Assembly: GCF_022179085.1 (NCBI RefSeq)
Contig: NZ_BPQE01000023.1
Coordinates: 124,001-188,000, forward strand
Source: Methylobacterium aerolatum
Lineage (GTDB): Bacteria; Pseudomonadota; Alphaproteobacteria; Rhizobiales; Beijerinckiaceae
DNA: 64,000 nucleotides
Direction of reading: 5' to 3'
In this document: positions 34,672-43,787 of the stretch, one piece after another
Layout: the number at the start of each line of letters is the position of its first letter
Numbering within the stretch: position 1 is the first letter of the stretch
Made by a program: the position numbers and the translations under genes
The notes under the pieces: model-generated
Database searches by the model: none
Told to the model about the DNA's origin: nothing
The model's input: only the letters and a program-made list of their open reading frames with translations

Positions 34672-35877
34672 TCAGCCGGTGGTGAGGGGGCAGCCGCTCT
34701 TGTCGGCGGGGAGGAACAGGCTGTCTCCGGGAATCGTCTCGATCACGCGGTAGAGGTCCGCCTTGTCCTTCGAGTCCTTGGGGCTCTTCACCTCCACGAG
34801 GATCATGTCCATCACCACACGGCCGTTCGCCTGGATGCGCGGATGCCCGTAGAAGCCGGTGGTGATGGGCAGTTCCTTCATCGCCTTGTCCACCGCCGCC
34901 GCGTCGTCGGTGCCCGCCTTCTGCACCGCCTGCAGGTAATGCGTGGTCGAGGCGTAGGCGGCGGCGTGGCCCATGGTCGGGACGACGTTGCCGTTGCGCG
35001 CCATCAATCGCTTGGCCCAGGCCCGGCTGGCATCGTTGGCATCCAAGTAGAAGTTAAGGGCGAAGCGGATGCCCTGGGCGACGTCGAGGCCCAGCGCCAC
35101 GGTGTTGTTGGTGAAGACCAGCATCGCGACGAGCTTCGAGGTGATGCCGAATTCCCTGGCCTGCTTGATCGTGTTGACGAGGTCCGGCCCGGCATTGGCC
35201 AGCCCGATCACGTCCGCGCCGGACGCCTGCGCCTGGAGGAGCTGCGAGGACAGGTCGGTCGCGCCAAGGGGATGCTTGATCTCGCCGAGCACCGTGCCGC
35301 CCGCGGCCTTGACCGCCTTCGTCGCCTCCGCCGCGAGGCCGGTGCCGAACACGTAATCGGCGGTGATGAAGTACCAGCTCTTGCCGCCGCCCTGGACCAC
35401 CGCGCCCGTCACCGCCTTGGCGAACTCACCGGTGGAGGGGACCCACTGCGTACCGTAGGGGGAACAGCCGGGACCGGAGAATTGCGAGGCGTAGCCGCCC
35501 GTCACCATCGTCGTGATCTTGCGATCCTTGGCATAGGCCTGGACCGCCAGCCCCACCGAACTCGCACCGCCGAGCACCAGAGCCGAGACGTGGCTCTGAT
35601 CCACGAGCTGGCGGGCGAGCCCGGAGCCGATATCGGGCTTGTTCTGGTGATCGACGCTGAGCACCTCGATCGGGCGGCCCAGCACGGTCCCGCCGAAGTC
35701 CTCGACGGCCATCTTCGTGGCGAGCACCATATTGGGGCCGCCATTGCCCGAATACATGCCGGACAAGTCCTCCACCACGCCGATCCGCAGCGGTTCCGCC
35801 GCCGAGGCAGCTCCGGCATGGGCTACGGCGAGAAGGCCGGCGATCGCGCGGCGTCGCGTCCAGAGGGGGCGGGGCAT
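34672..35877 (-). CDS. ABC transporter substrate-binding protein, paralogue of the 4.5-kb protein
   Basis: A 401-residue periplasmic receptor of the Peripla_BP_6 family. It starts with a twin-arginine-like leader (MPRPLWTRRRAIAGLLAVAH, cleavage after AASA), then PLRIGVVEDLSGMYSGNGGP. The two lobes are complete, ending ADKSGCPLTTG. AAGGAAA upstream of the ATG decides the start. As with its paralogue, no permease or ATPase gene is nearby. It is divergent from the iron-containing alcohol dehydrogenase gene, whose product or substrate could relate to the ligand; this is inference. Confidence 0.88.
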   Translation of the reverse strand: MPRPLWTRRRAIAGLLAVAHAGAASAAEPLRIGVVEDLSGMYSGNGGPNMVLATKMAVEDFGGTVLGRPIEVLSVDHQNKPDIGSGLARQLVDQSHVSALVLGGASSVGLAVQAYAKDRKITTMVTGGYASQFSGPGCSPYGTQWVPSTGEFAKAVTGAVVQGGGKSWYFITADYVFGTGLAAEATKAVKAAGGTVLGEIKHPLGATDLSSQLLQAQASGADVIGLANAGPDLVNTIKQAREFGITSKLVAMLVFTNNTVALGLDVAQGIRFALNFYLDANDASRAWAKRLMARNGNVVPTMGHAAAYASTTHYLQAVQKAGTDDAAAVDKAMKELPITTGFYGHPRIQANGRVVMDMILVEVKSPKDSKDKADLYRVIETIPGDSLFLPADKSGCPLTTG

Positions 35878-36201
35878 CGGCGTTTCCTTCGTGTGGCATC
35901 CCTTTCCGAGGCCCACCGGGCGCGGCGCGATGCCTGTGGTTCCGGCGATAGATGCGGCCGCCGTAATGATCGTCAAATATCGAACGCGTCTATTTTCTAT
36001 AGCCTCCGCCGCAAGCGGCGCGTTTCAAGGCTTCGCGGCTGAAACCGGCCCGCCTGCGGCGTCGAGGACCGATTCGGCCTTGTCACGCTATTGGACAGGG
36101 CGCCCGCCTGCGCCACCTTGCCGGAGCCGCCAGCCGCCGGCTCCGCGAAGGCACGAGGCGGCCTCCGCTGCGGCGGAGTCGTGGCCTGGGGAGACCTTCG
36201 C
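35878..36201. other. 324-base divergent promoter region
   Basis: Separates the leftward substrate-binding protein gene and the rightward alcohol dehydrogenase gene. An AT-rich patch (AATGATCGTCAAATATCG and CTATTTTCTATAGCC, 35965-36005) could hold promoter elements; it is followed by a short CGCCGCAAGCGGCG hairpin. No gene is seen. Confidence 0.45.
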
Positions 36202-37407
36202 ATGATCACCAGCTTCTACATGCCGACGCGGATCGTCGCCGGCCAGGGCGCCCTCGGGACGATCGGGACCCTGGCCCGCGACCTCAAGATGACGCGGGTC
36301 CTCGTGGTCTCGGATCCGGTGATCTCGGCGCAGGGCTTCCATTCCGAGGCGCTGGCCGCGCTCTCCGAAGCCGGGCTCGCGGTCTCGAGGTTCGACGGGT
36401 GCGGGATCGACGCCCGCTGCTCGCATATCGACGAGCAGGGCGAGCGGGTTCGCCGGGAGGAACTCGACGGGGTGATCTGCATCGGCGGCGGCTCGGTGAT
36501 GTGTACCGGCAAGGGCATCGCCATCGTCGCCACGAACCGGAAACCGATGCGAGACTGCACGGGCGTCGGCCAGTTCGACACGAAGGCCCTGCCGATGATC
36601 ATGGTGCCGACCACCGCCGGCTCGGGCTCGGAAGTGTCGCAATGGACCATCGTGAAGGACGAGGAGCGGCACCTCAAGCTCCTCGGCGGCGGCCCCCTGA
36701 GTTTCCCCGACGCGACCCTCCTCGATCCCGCGACGCTGCGCTCGCTGCCGATGCACGTGGCGGCGCTGCCGGCGGTGGATGCGCTCACCCATGGGGTCGA
36801 AGCCTATCTCAGCGGCATCGCCTCGCCGCTGACCGATGCCGTGGCGCTGGCCGCGGTCCGGCATCAGCACGCCTCCCTGCGCGCCTCCATCAACGCGGAT
36901 GACGACCGGGCGCGCGAGGAGAACCTTATGGCCTCGTGCATGGCGAACGTCGCCTGCGGCAATGCCCGCCTCGGCCACGCCCACGCCCTGTCCCTGCCCC
37001 TCGAAGGTCACCTCGACCTGCCGCACCCCTACGGCGTCGGCGTGCTGCTGCCGCACACGATGGCGTTCAACCTCGCGGTGCTGCCGGCCAAGGTGAAGCC
37101 GCTGGCCGAAGCCCTCGACGTGGAGACGGTGGGCCTGACGCGCGCGGAGATGATCGAGGCCAGCGCCGAGGCGATCCGCGCCCTCTACGCCGATATCGGC
37201 TTTCCCGAAATGTTCACCCCCGAACAGCTTCCGCGCGACCGGGTGCGCGAGATGGCGACGCGGGCCGTGCCCGGCCTCTACGCGGGCATCGCGGCGGCGA
37301 GTTACGACCCCTCGACCGCCACAGACCACACCGTCATCGCCTGCCCCTCCGCCAGGAGGATGACCGTGCGGCAAGCGGAGGAGATCTTCGAGCGGTGCCT
37401 CGGCTGA
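36202..37407 (+). CDS. iron-containing alcohol dehydrogenase (group III)
   Basis: A 401-residue metal-dependent ADH. The likely Fe/Zn ligands are D193, H197 (VDALTHGVEAY), H261 and H275 (GHAHALSLPLEGHLDLPHPY), with the 14-residue spacing seen in FucO. The NAD-binding stretch reads ICIGGGSVMCTGKG, in which the usual Asp of GGGSxxD is cysteine (C101). GGGGAG precedes the ATG. It reduces or oxidises an alcohol/aldehyde or hydroxy-acid substrate. The aldehyde dehydrogenase and SDR encoded 3-5 kb away could act in the same oxidative pathway; this is inference. Confidence 0.88.
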   Translation: MITSFYMPTRIVAGQGALGTIGTLARDLKMTRVLVVSDPVISAQGFHSEALAALSEAGLAVSRFDGCGIDARCSHIDEQGERVRREELDGVICIGGGSVMCTGKGIAIVATNRKPMRDCTGVGQFDTKALPMIMVPTTAGSGSEVSQWTIVKDEERHLKLLGGGPLSFPDATLLDPATLRSLPMHVAALPAVDALTHGVEAYLSGIASPLTDAVALAAVRHQHASLRASINADDDRAREENLMASCMANVACGNARLGHAHALSLPLEGHLDLPHPYGVGVLLPHTMAFNLAVLPAKVKPLAEALDVETVGLTRAEMIEASAEAIRALYADIGFPEMFTPEQLPRDRVREMATRAVPGLYAGIAAASYDPSTATDHTVIACPSARRMTVRQAEEIFERCLG

Positions 37408-37426
37408 CCCGAGTGTGAGCCCGGCC

Positions 37427-38575
37427 TCAGGCCCGCCCCAGCGCCTCGAGCAGGAGATCGATCACCGCCTGCGGCCTCTCCTGCTGGATCCAGTGCCCGG
37501 CGCCTTCGATGAAGTGGCAGCCGAGGAGATGGACGCAGGCCGGATCGTGCATCCGCTCCAGGGCGCCGGGCACTTGGTAGGGACCCCAGTCGCTGGCGCC
37601 CGAGATGAACAGGAGCGGCGTTTCGAGACGCCTCCCGGCGAAGCGCGCGAAATCGCGGGTGGTGCTGCCGTCCATGCGGCAGCGGTAGCCGTGCAGGGGG
37701 CCCTGGAAGCCGGAACGCGTGTATTCGGCGACGTAGACCGACAGTTCTTCATCGGTCAGCCATCCGCAGCCGACGCCGCCGTCTGCGGGCATCTCCGGCG
37801 CCACGGTTTCGGGCATCGTCCGGCCGCGATCCATCACGTAGTAGGTCGGGAGCCCGGCGAGGGCCTCGGCTGTCCATCCTGCGAGCGTGCCGGGATGGTT
37901 GCCCGGCCAATCCGCGCTCTTCTGGTGGAAGTAGGCGCGCAGGAACGCTCCGAGACCCCGCGGACTGCGCTCCATGTCGGCGGCGGCGGCCGGGGTGGCG
38001 TAGTAGCGGTGGTAGTGTTCGCGCGGTCTCGGCAGGGCGGCGAGCGCCGCATGGATCGGATCGTCCTCGGGCGCGACGATGCCCCTGGCGAGGGACTCGA
38101 GCGTCGGCGGACCGATGAAGGGCGCGCTCATCAGCGTGACCATCCCGAACAGGTCCGGGCGGGCGAGGGCGGCGTAGGAGCAGACCCAGGCGCCGTAATC
38201 GTGCCCGACGAGGGCCGCGACCTGGGTCCGCCCCAGGGCGCTCATCAGGCTCATCACATCGGGCAGGTGGTTGTGCAGGCGGTAGGGCGCGAGGTCATCG
38301 CCGTAGGCGACCGGCTCGCTCAGCGTGCGCCCATATCCGCGCAGGTCGGGGGCGACCACATGGTAGCCGGCCACCGCGAGGGCGGGCATGATCTTCCGCC
38401 ACGAATAGGCGATCTCGGGGAAGCCGTGCACCAGCAGGATCAGGGGGCGGCCGGGCTCCTCGTGGCCCGCCTCCAGCATGTGCATCCGCAGCCCGTTCAC
38501 ATCCTGGATGAAACGCGCACGCACGCCAGCGGGAAGCAAACCCGGATCGAGCGGTGCCAGAACGGTTTCGACCAT
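37427..38575 (-). CDS. alpha/beta hydrolase, epoxide-hydrolase-like
   Basis: A 382-residue alpha/beta-hydrolase fold protein. It has an oxyanion motif HGFPE (50-54), nucleophile elbow GHDYGAW with Asp126 as nucleophile, and the catalytic His H361 (GAGHW). The Asp nucleophile and the HGFPE/GHDWGG-like motifs place it with epoxide hydrolases and haloacetate or haloalkane dehalogenases rather than esterases. A cap domain with YYVMDRG and YRLHNHLPDVMSLM-like tyrosines is present. The substrate is unknown. It ends 19 bases from the convergent alcohol dehydrogenase gene. Confidence 0.85.
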   Translation of the reverse strand: MVETVLAPLDPGLLPAGVRARFIQDVNGLRMHMLEAGHEEPGRPLILLVHGFPEIAYSWRKIMPALAVAGYHVVAPDLRGYGRTLSEPVAYGDDLAPYRLHNHLPDVMSLMSALGRTQVAALVGHDYGAWVCSYAALARPDLFGMVTLMSAPFIGPPTLESLARGIVAPEDDPIHAALAALPRPREHYHRYYATPAAAADMERSPRGLGAFLRAYFHQKSADWPGNHPGTLAGWTAEALAGLPTYYVMDRGRTMPETVAPEMPADGGVGCGWLTDEELSVYVAEYTRSGFQGPLHGYRCRMDGSTTRDFARFAGRRLETPLLFISGASDWGPYQVPGALERMHDPACVHLLGCHFIEGAGHWIQQERPQAVIDLLLEALGRA

Positions 38576-38757
38576 GGTCTGGGGCTCCGCTCCGGCACGT
38601 CGATCGCGGCGGCGAGCTTACACCGGACGGCGCGTGGCCGCTCGGGAATAAAGTCGTTCACCGATCCGTGGGGGGCAATGTCCGCGCGTCGCCCGCGCGC
38701 TATCTGCCTCGCTGCCCCAAGCAGGGGTGAAGAAGAATCTAGTCAAGGAAGCGCTCG

Positions 38758-39231
38758 ATGCTGAAGACACTCGTGCCCGCCGCGGCCCTCGCCGCCCTGA
38801 TCGCCACGCCGGCCCTGGCTCTGGAGGTGACGAAGACGGCGACGGTGGCGGCTTCGCCGGACAAGGTCTGGAAGACCATCGGCGGGTTCTGCGGCATCGG
38901 CGACTGGCATCCCGTGATCGAGAAGTGCGAGCTGTCGAAGAAGGGTGGCAAGGAAGAGCGCACCCTGTCCCTGAGGGGCGGCGGGACCATCGTGGAGCAG
39001 GAGCAATCCCGCGACGACAAGAAGATGGACTACACCTACACCATCCTCTCGGGTCCGCTGCCGGTGCAGGACTACAAGTCGACCATCATGGTCGAGAAGG
39101 ACGGGAGCGGCTCCAAGGTGACCTGGACCGGCTCCTTCAAGGCCAAGGGCGCGCCGGACGACAAGGCCAAGGAAGCCATCGCGGGCGTCTACGAGGCGGG
39201 CCTCAAGGGCATCGCCGACAAGGCCAAGTAA
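38758..39231 (+). CDS. periplasmic SRPBCC-family protein, MxaD-like
   Basis: A 157-residue precursor with a signal peptide (MLKTLVPAAALAALIATPAL, cleavage near ALA). The mature domain is a START/Bet v1-like SRPBCC fold (ASPDKVWKTIGGFCGIGDWH, then YTYTILSGPLPVQDYKSTIM). The sequence closely resembles MxaD, a 17-kDa periplasmic protein that aids electron transfer between methanol dehydrogenase and cytochrome cL. No mxa genes are near, so this is a paralogue or a dispersed member rather than part of the main methanol oxidation cluster. The clear ribosome-binding site AAGGAAG precedes the ATG. Confidence 0.8.
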   Translation: MLKTLVPAAALAALIATPALALEVTKTATVAASPDKVWKTIGGFCGIGDWHPVIEKCELSKKGGKEERTLSLRGGGTIVEQEQSRDDKKMDYTYTILSGPLPVQDYKSTIMVEKDGSGSKVTWTGSFKAKGAPDDKAKEAIAGVYEAGLKGIADKAK

Positions 39232-39596
39232 GCCCGCCGGGTGCCGAACGGCCGGGGGCCTGCCCCGACGTCGCGCATCCCTGGATCGCTCCGCTTCATG
39301 CGCAAGGACGCTGTCGCGGAGCGATCCGAACGATGTTTAAGAGGCCGGTTCGCACTCCGTGTCGTCGTCGCGTGGGAATGCGGAGCCATCCGGCAGCACG
39401 ACATCCCGAAGGGTTTCGCTTCAACGCCTTCCTGCGCCCGCACCGACGGGGAACCACAAGGCGCCGGAACTGCCGTCACGGAGGACCGGGTATCCGCCGA
39501 AATCCGTCGGCCGTCGCGGGGGCGATGAGGGGCGTCCGGTCGCCGATCCTACGGCTTACACCGAAGGGCTCTTCCAACACTCTAAAGCCGGGATGG
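39232..39596. other. 365-base gap with a half copy of the palindrome
   Basis: No gene. Bases 39279-39310 (CCCTGGATCGCTCCGCTTCA... to CGCAAGGACG) match the right arm of the dispersed palindrome; the left arm is not recognisable, although an inverted GGATCGCTCCG/CGGAGCGATCC pair remains. The rest is featureless. Confidence 0.4.
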
Positions 39597-39670
39597 TGGA
39601 GCGGGTGAAGGGAATCGAACCCTCGTATTCAGCTTGGAAGGCTGCTGCTCTACCATTGAGCTACACCCGC
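39597..39670 (-). tRNA. tRNA-Gly (anticodon TCC)
   Basis: A 74-base gene. Acceptor GCGGGTG pairs with CACCCGC, D-arm AGCTCAATGGTAGAGC, anticodon loop CTTCCAA in stem CAGC/GCTG, T-loop GGTTCGATTCC. CCA is encoded. Reads GGA/GGG glycine codons. Confidence 0.95.
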
Positions 39671-39853
39671 GTCGCAGTCGATCTAGCATGATGGTAGCGT
39701 CGTGAGAAGACGGGTGGTGGACACCCGTTCGGGTGCCTCGCCGGCGGGGTTCGAGCATCCGGTCTCCTGCCCGCCGCAGCCGCCCTCCGCGCAGCGGACT
39801 TGAACGGCCGGCGGGTTTGGCGCACCTCTGCCGGGCGGCCGGAGACAAGGGCG

Positions 39854-40300
39854 ATGAACGACACCGTGCTGGTCCTGAACGGGCCGAACCTCAACCTGCT
39901 CGGCCGACGCCAGCCGGAGATCTACGGCAGCGCCACCCTGGCCGATGTCGAGGAACTCTGCCGGACGACGGCCGCGGAATTCGGTCTTCGCGCGGAGTGT
40001 CGGCAGAGCAATGCCGAGCATGTCCTGATCGAGGCGATCCACGAGTTCAGGGTCGGGACCGCCGGGATCGTCATCAATGCGGGGGCCTACACCCACACCT
40101 CCGTCGCGATCCTCGATGCCCTCAACACCTGCGAGGTGCCGGTGATCGAGTGCCACATCTCGAACGTGCATCGCCGGGAGGCCTTCCGCCATCACTCCTA
40201 CATCTCGGCGGCCGCCACGGCCGTGCTCGCGGGCTTCGGTATCCACGGCTATGCGCTGGCGATCCGCCATCTCGCGCATCTGCGCGCGGGCGAGGGTTGA
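39854..40300 (+). CDS. aroQ: type II 3-dehydroquinate dehydratase
   Basis: A 148-residue enzyme of the shikimate pathway, converting 3-dehydroquinate to 3-dehydroshikimate; it normally forms dodecamers. Diagnostic features: [19 protein letters not shown] with the catalytic Tyr in IYG, the flexible loop Arg, [16 protein letters not shown], and [20 protein letters not shown] with the active-site His and Arg. The ATG at 39854 follows ACAAGG. It stands alone, 59 bases upstream of pyrE. Confidence 0.95.
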   Translation: MNDTVLVLNGPNLNLLGRRQPEIYGSATLADVEELCRTTAAEFGLRAECRQSNAEHVLIEAIHEFRVGTAGIVINAGAYTHTSVAILDALNTCEVPVIECHISNVHRREAFRHHSYISAAATAVLAGFGIHGYALAIRHLAHLRAGEG

Positions 40301-40359
40301 CGCCCAGGCTTGCAGGCCTGAGGAAACCTCACGACGCCCGCCATCGCGAAAGCCGCCGC

Positions 40360-41058
40360 ATGACCACGTTCCTGCCGATCGACCGGAAACTGATCGCCCG
40401 CGAGGCGGCCAAGATGTTTTTGGAGATCCAGGCCGTCCATTTCTACTCAGGCGAGCCGTTCAAGTTCACGTCCGGCTGGGCGAGCCCGGTCTACATCGAC
40501 TGCCGCAAGATCATCTCGTTCCCCCGCCTGCGCTCGACGCTGATCGATTTCGCAGCCTCGACCATCGTGCGCGAGGTCGGCTACGAATCGCTCACCCACA
40601 TCGCCGGCGGCGAGACGGCCGGCATCCCCTTCGCCGCCTGGATCGCGGACAGGTTGTCCCTGCCGATGCAGTACGTGCGCAAGAAGCCGAAGGGCTTCGG
40701 GCGCAACGCGCAGATCGAGGGTGAGGTGGTCGATGGCGCCAAGACCCTCCTCGTGGAGGATTTGGCCACCGATGGGCGCAGCAAGGTCAACTTCTGCACG
40801 GCCCTGCGCGAGGCCGGGGCCACGGTCGATCACTGCTTCGTGCTCTTTTATTACGACATCTTCCCCGACAGCGCCGACCTGATGAAGGAGATCGGCATCA
40901 AGCTCCACTACCTCACCACATGGTGGGACGTTCTGGAGGTCGCCAAGGAGGCGGGCACCTTCGACCCCGCGACCCTCAAGGAGGTCGAGAGCTTCCTGCA
41001 CGAGCCCGCGACCTGGTCGGCCGCCCATGGCGGCATCTCCGCCTTCGGGCAGAAGTGA
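40360..41058 (+). CDS. pyrE: orotate phosphoribosyltransferase
   Basis: A 232-residue PRTase that converts orotate and PRPP to orotidine 5'-phosphate in pyrimidine synthesis. The PRPP motif is [14 protein letters not shown] (129-142), and [14 protein letters not shown] is the flexible catalytic loop with Lys residues. The C-terminus is a helical extension common in alphaproteobacterial PyrE. Its TGA overlaps the ATG of pyrC (TGATG), so translation is coupled. Confidence 0.95.
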   Translation: MTTFLPIDRKLIAREAAKMFLEIQAVHFYSGEPFKFTSGWASPVYIDCRKIISFPRLRSTLIDFAASTIVREVGYESLTHIAGGETAGIPFAAWIADRLSLPMQYVRKKPKGFGRNAQIEGEVVDGAKTLLVEDLATDGRSKVNFCTALREAGATVDHCFVLFYYDIFPDSADLMKEIGIKLHYLTTWWDVLEVAKEAGTFDPATLKEVESFLHEPATWSAAHGGISAFGQK

Positions 41059-42119
41059 TGGCCGCGAACCCCGCCCCGAGCCGCGACCGCCTGACGATCC
41101 GCAAGCCGGACGATTGGCACATCCACTTGCGCGACGGCGCGATGATGCGGGCGGTGCTGCCTTACACGGCCGCGCAGTTCGCCCGGGGCATCATCATGCC
41201 GAACCTCGTGCCGCCGGTGACGACGGTGGACGCCGCCGCCGCCTACCGCGAGCGCATCCTGTCGGCCCTGCCGCCGGGCGTGAGCTTCGCGCCGATGATG
41301 ACCTGCTACCTCACCGACGCGACCAGCCCGGACGAGATCGAGCGCGGCTTCGCGGAGAAGGTCTGGATCGCCGCCAAGCTCTATCCGGCCGGCGCCACCA
41401 CGAATTCGCACGCGGGCGTCACCGATCTCGCCAACATCGCCGCCGTGCTGGAGCGGATGGAGCGCATCGGCATGCCGCTCCTTATCCACGGGGAAGTGAC
41501 CGACCAGGACGTCGATATCTTCGACCGGGAGGCCGTGTTCATGGAGCAGAAGCTTCTGCCGCTGCTCACCCGCCACCAGGGGTTGAAGGTCACGGTGGAG
41601 CACGCCACCACGGCCGAGATTCTCGATGTGGTCCGCGCCCATGCCGAGCGGGTGGCGGCGACGATCACGCCGCACCACCTCGTCATCAACCGCACCCACA
41701 TCTTTCAGGGTGGGCTGAGACCCCATCTCTACTGTCTGCCCGTGGCCAAGCGCGAGCGGCACCGCTTGGCGCTGCGCAAGGCCGCGACGTCGGGGGAGGA
41801 TTGTTTCTTCCTCGGCACCGACACGGCCCCCCATCCGGTGGGCGCCAAGGAATCGGCCTGCGGGTGCGCCGGCGTGTTTTGCGGACCCACGGCGTTGCAG
41901 ACCTACATCCAGGTCTTCGACGAGGAGGGAGCGCTCGACCGGTTCGAGGCCTTCGCCAGCCTCAACGGCGCGCGCTTCCACGGGCTCGCGCCGAACGCGG
42001 AGACCATCACCCTGGAACGCCGGGCGGGTCAGGTGGCTTCCTGCGTGGCGGTGGACGACACGTCGGTGGTCGTGTTCCGGGGCGACGAGACGTTGCCATG
42101 GTCGGTGGCGGAGGGGTGA
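41058..42119 (+). CDS. pyrC: dihydroorotase (E. coli-type, class II)
   Basis: A 353-residue amidohydrolase that cyclises carbamoyl aspartate to dihydroorotate. Zinc ligands H21 and H23 (DDWHIHLRDG), the carboxylated K107 (AAKLYPAGATTNS), His residues in LLIHGE and EHATT, and the Asp in FLGTDTAPH are all visible. Its start codon overlaps the pyrE stop. The co-occurrence of pyrE and pyrC in one operon with a downstream amidase is notable. Confidence 0.95.
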   Translation: MAANPAPSRDRLTIRKPDDWHIHLRDGAMMRAVLPYTAAQFARGIIMPNLVPPVTTVDAAAAYRERILSALPPGVSFAPMMTCYLTDATSPDEIERGFAEKVWIAAKLYPAGATTNSHAGVTDLANIAAVLERMERIGMPLLIHGEVTDQDVDIFDREAVFMEQKLLPLLTRHQGLKVTVEHATTAEILDVVRAHAERVAATITPHHLVINRTHIFQGGLRPHLYCLPVAKRERHRLALRKAATSGEDCFFLGTDTAPHPVGAKESACGCAGVFCGPTALQTYIQVFDEEGALDRFEAFASLNGARFHGLAPNAETITLERRAGQVASCVAVDDTSVVVFRGDETLPWSVAEG

Positions 42120-42120
42120 G

Positions 42121-43560
42121 ATGGCGGACGCGGACGGCATCACGGCACTCGGCGCGGTCCACCTCTCGGCCGCGATCCGAGGCCGGGCCGTCTCTTGCCT
42201 GGAGGTGATGCAGGCCTACCTCGACCGCATCGGCCGCCTGAACCCGACCTACAACGCCATCGTCGCCCTGCGGAACGAGGACGACTTGCTGCGGGAGGCG
42301 GCGCGGGCGGATGCGATGCTCGCCCGCGGCGAGCCCGTGGGACCGTTGCACGGCTTCCCCCTCGCGGTGAAGGATCTCGATCCTGTGCGCGGCCTGCCCT
42401 TCACGCAGGGCTCGCCGATCTTCGCGAACAGGATCGCGGAGGCCGATTCGATCATGGTCGCCCGGTTGCGGGCGGCGGGGGCGATCTTCACCGGCAAGAC
42501 CAACATCCCCGAATTCGGCCTCGGCTCGCAGAGCTTCAACCCGGTCTACGGCGTCACCGCCTGCGCCTACGATCCCGCCCGCACCGGGGGCGGTTCGAGC
42601 GGCGGCGCGGCGGTGGCAGTCGCCCTGCGGTTGCAGCCGGTGGCCGATGGAACCGATAACGGCGGTTCACTGCGCAATCCGCCGGCCTTCGCCAACGTTT
42701 ACGGTCTACGCACCTGCTGGGGCCGCATCCCGAGCGAGGGGAAGGATGTCTTCAGTTCCGGCCTGACCGTTTCGGGTGCGATCGGTCGAAGCCCGTCCGA
42801 TATCGGCCTGATGCTCTCGGTGCAGGCGGGCTACGATCCGCGCTGCCCCAACGCGATCCGGCAGGATCCCGGCGGCTTCGCGGGGCCGCTGGCCCGGGAT
42901 TTCCGGGGCGTGCGGATCGCGTGGCTCGGAGATTTCGGCGGTGCGATTCCCTTCGAGCCCGGCGTGCTGGAGACCTGCCGGGCGGCGGCGGCAACCTTCG
43001 CCGAGATCGGCTGCCTCGTGGAGGAGGCGGTGCCGGACTACGATATCGAACAGGTGTGGCAGGATTGGCTGGTGCTGCGCGCCTTCACCGTGGCGGGCAA
43101 CCTCCGCCCGCTCCTCGCGGACCCGGCCCACCGGGATCTGCTGAAGCAGGAGGCGGTGTGGGAAGCCGAGCGCGGCCTCGCCCTGACCGCGGACCAGTTG
43201 AACGCCGCTTTGGAGGGCCGGACGCGCTGGTACGAGACGGTGCGCCGCTTCATGGACCTCTACGATTTCCTGTTGATGCCCACGGCGCAGGTATTCCCCT
43301 TCGACAAGACCGTCCGCTGGCCCGCCGAGGTCGGAGGACGCACGATGGACACCTACCACCGCTGGATGCAGATCGCGGTCCCCGCCACGATGGCCGGTCT
43401 CCCGGCCCTGGCGATCCCGGCGGGCTTCGGGCCCGGCGGCCTGCCGACCGGTCTTCAGATCGTCGGGCGCAATCACGGCGAGTTGGCATGCCTTCAGCTG
43501 GGGGCGGCCTACGACGCCGCCACCGGCTGGGTGCAACGGCAGCCGCCGCCGGTCCAGTAG
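42121..43560 (+). CDS. amidase signature family protein
   Basis: A 479-residue Ser-cisSer-Lys hydrolase. The catalytic Lys is in PLAVKDLDPVRG (K84), the cis-Ser in TGGGSSGGAAVAVAL, and the nucleophilic Ser in GTDNGGSLRNPPAF. It hydrolyses a linear amide; substrates in the family range from indoleacetamide to 6-aminohexanoate dimers. The ATG begins one base after the pyrC stop, so it belongs to the pyrE-pyrC operon and may act in pyrimidine or ureide metabolism; that is inference. Palindrome D follows its stop. Confidence 0.88.
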   Translation: MADADGITALGAVHLSAAIRGRAVSCLEVMQAYLDRIGRLNPTYNAIVALRNEDDLLREAARADAMLARGEPVGPLHGFPLAVKDLDPVRGLPFTQGSPIFANRIAEADSIMVARLRAAGAIFTGKTNIPEFGLGSQSFNPVYGVTACAYDPARTGGGSSGGAAVAVALRLQPVADGTDNGGSLRNPPAFANVYGLRTCWGRIPSEGKDVFSSGLTVSGAIGRSPSDIGLMLSVQAGYDPRCPNAIRQDPGGFAGPLARDFRGVRIAWLGDFGGAIPFEPGVLETCRAAAATFAEIGCLVEEAVPDYDIEQVWQDWLVLRAFTVAGNLRPLLADPAHRDLLKQEAVWEAERGLALTADQLNAALEGRTRWYETVRRFMDLYDFLLMPTAQVFPFDKTVRWPAEVGGRTMDTYHRWMQIAVPATMAGLPALAIPAGFGPGGLPTGLQIVGRNHGELACLQLGAAYDAATGWVQRQPPPVQ

Positions 43561-43576
43561 ACCTTCCCCGACCCCT

Positions 43577-43671
43577 CCGTCCTCGCGAAGGACGGCGAAG
43601 CAATCCGGGCCTGCGCCGCATCCGGAAACGACCCGCCTGCCTGAATTGCTTCGCCTTCGCTCGCAACGACG
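43577..43671. repeat. dispersed imperfect palindrome, copy D
   Basis: Left arm CCGTCCTCGCGAAGGACGGC..., right arm GAATTGCTTCGCCTTCGCTC.... It begins 17 bases after the amidase stop and ends 17 bases before the -35 box of the ilv promoter, so it may insulate the two operons. Confidence 0.8.
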
Positions 43672-43687
43672 ATGGTGACGTTGGGCG

Positions 43688-43716
43688 TTGACCCATCCCG
43701 CGACAATCGATATGAC
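43688..43716 (+). promoter_or_regulatory. sigma-70-type promoter of the ilv operon
   Basis: TTGACC (43688-43693) and TATGAC (43711-43716) are separated by exactly 17 bases. A start of transcription near 43723 would give a leader of about 240 bases before ilvB, containing the leader peptide and terminator. Confidence 0.6.
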
Positions 43717-43787
43717 GCGGGATCACTGGTATACGTCCCGCCCGGATCCTCCGTCGGCGACGATCCGGTCGAGGTTTTCGTTTTCCG

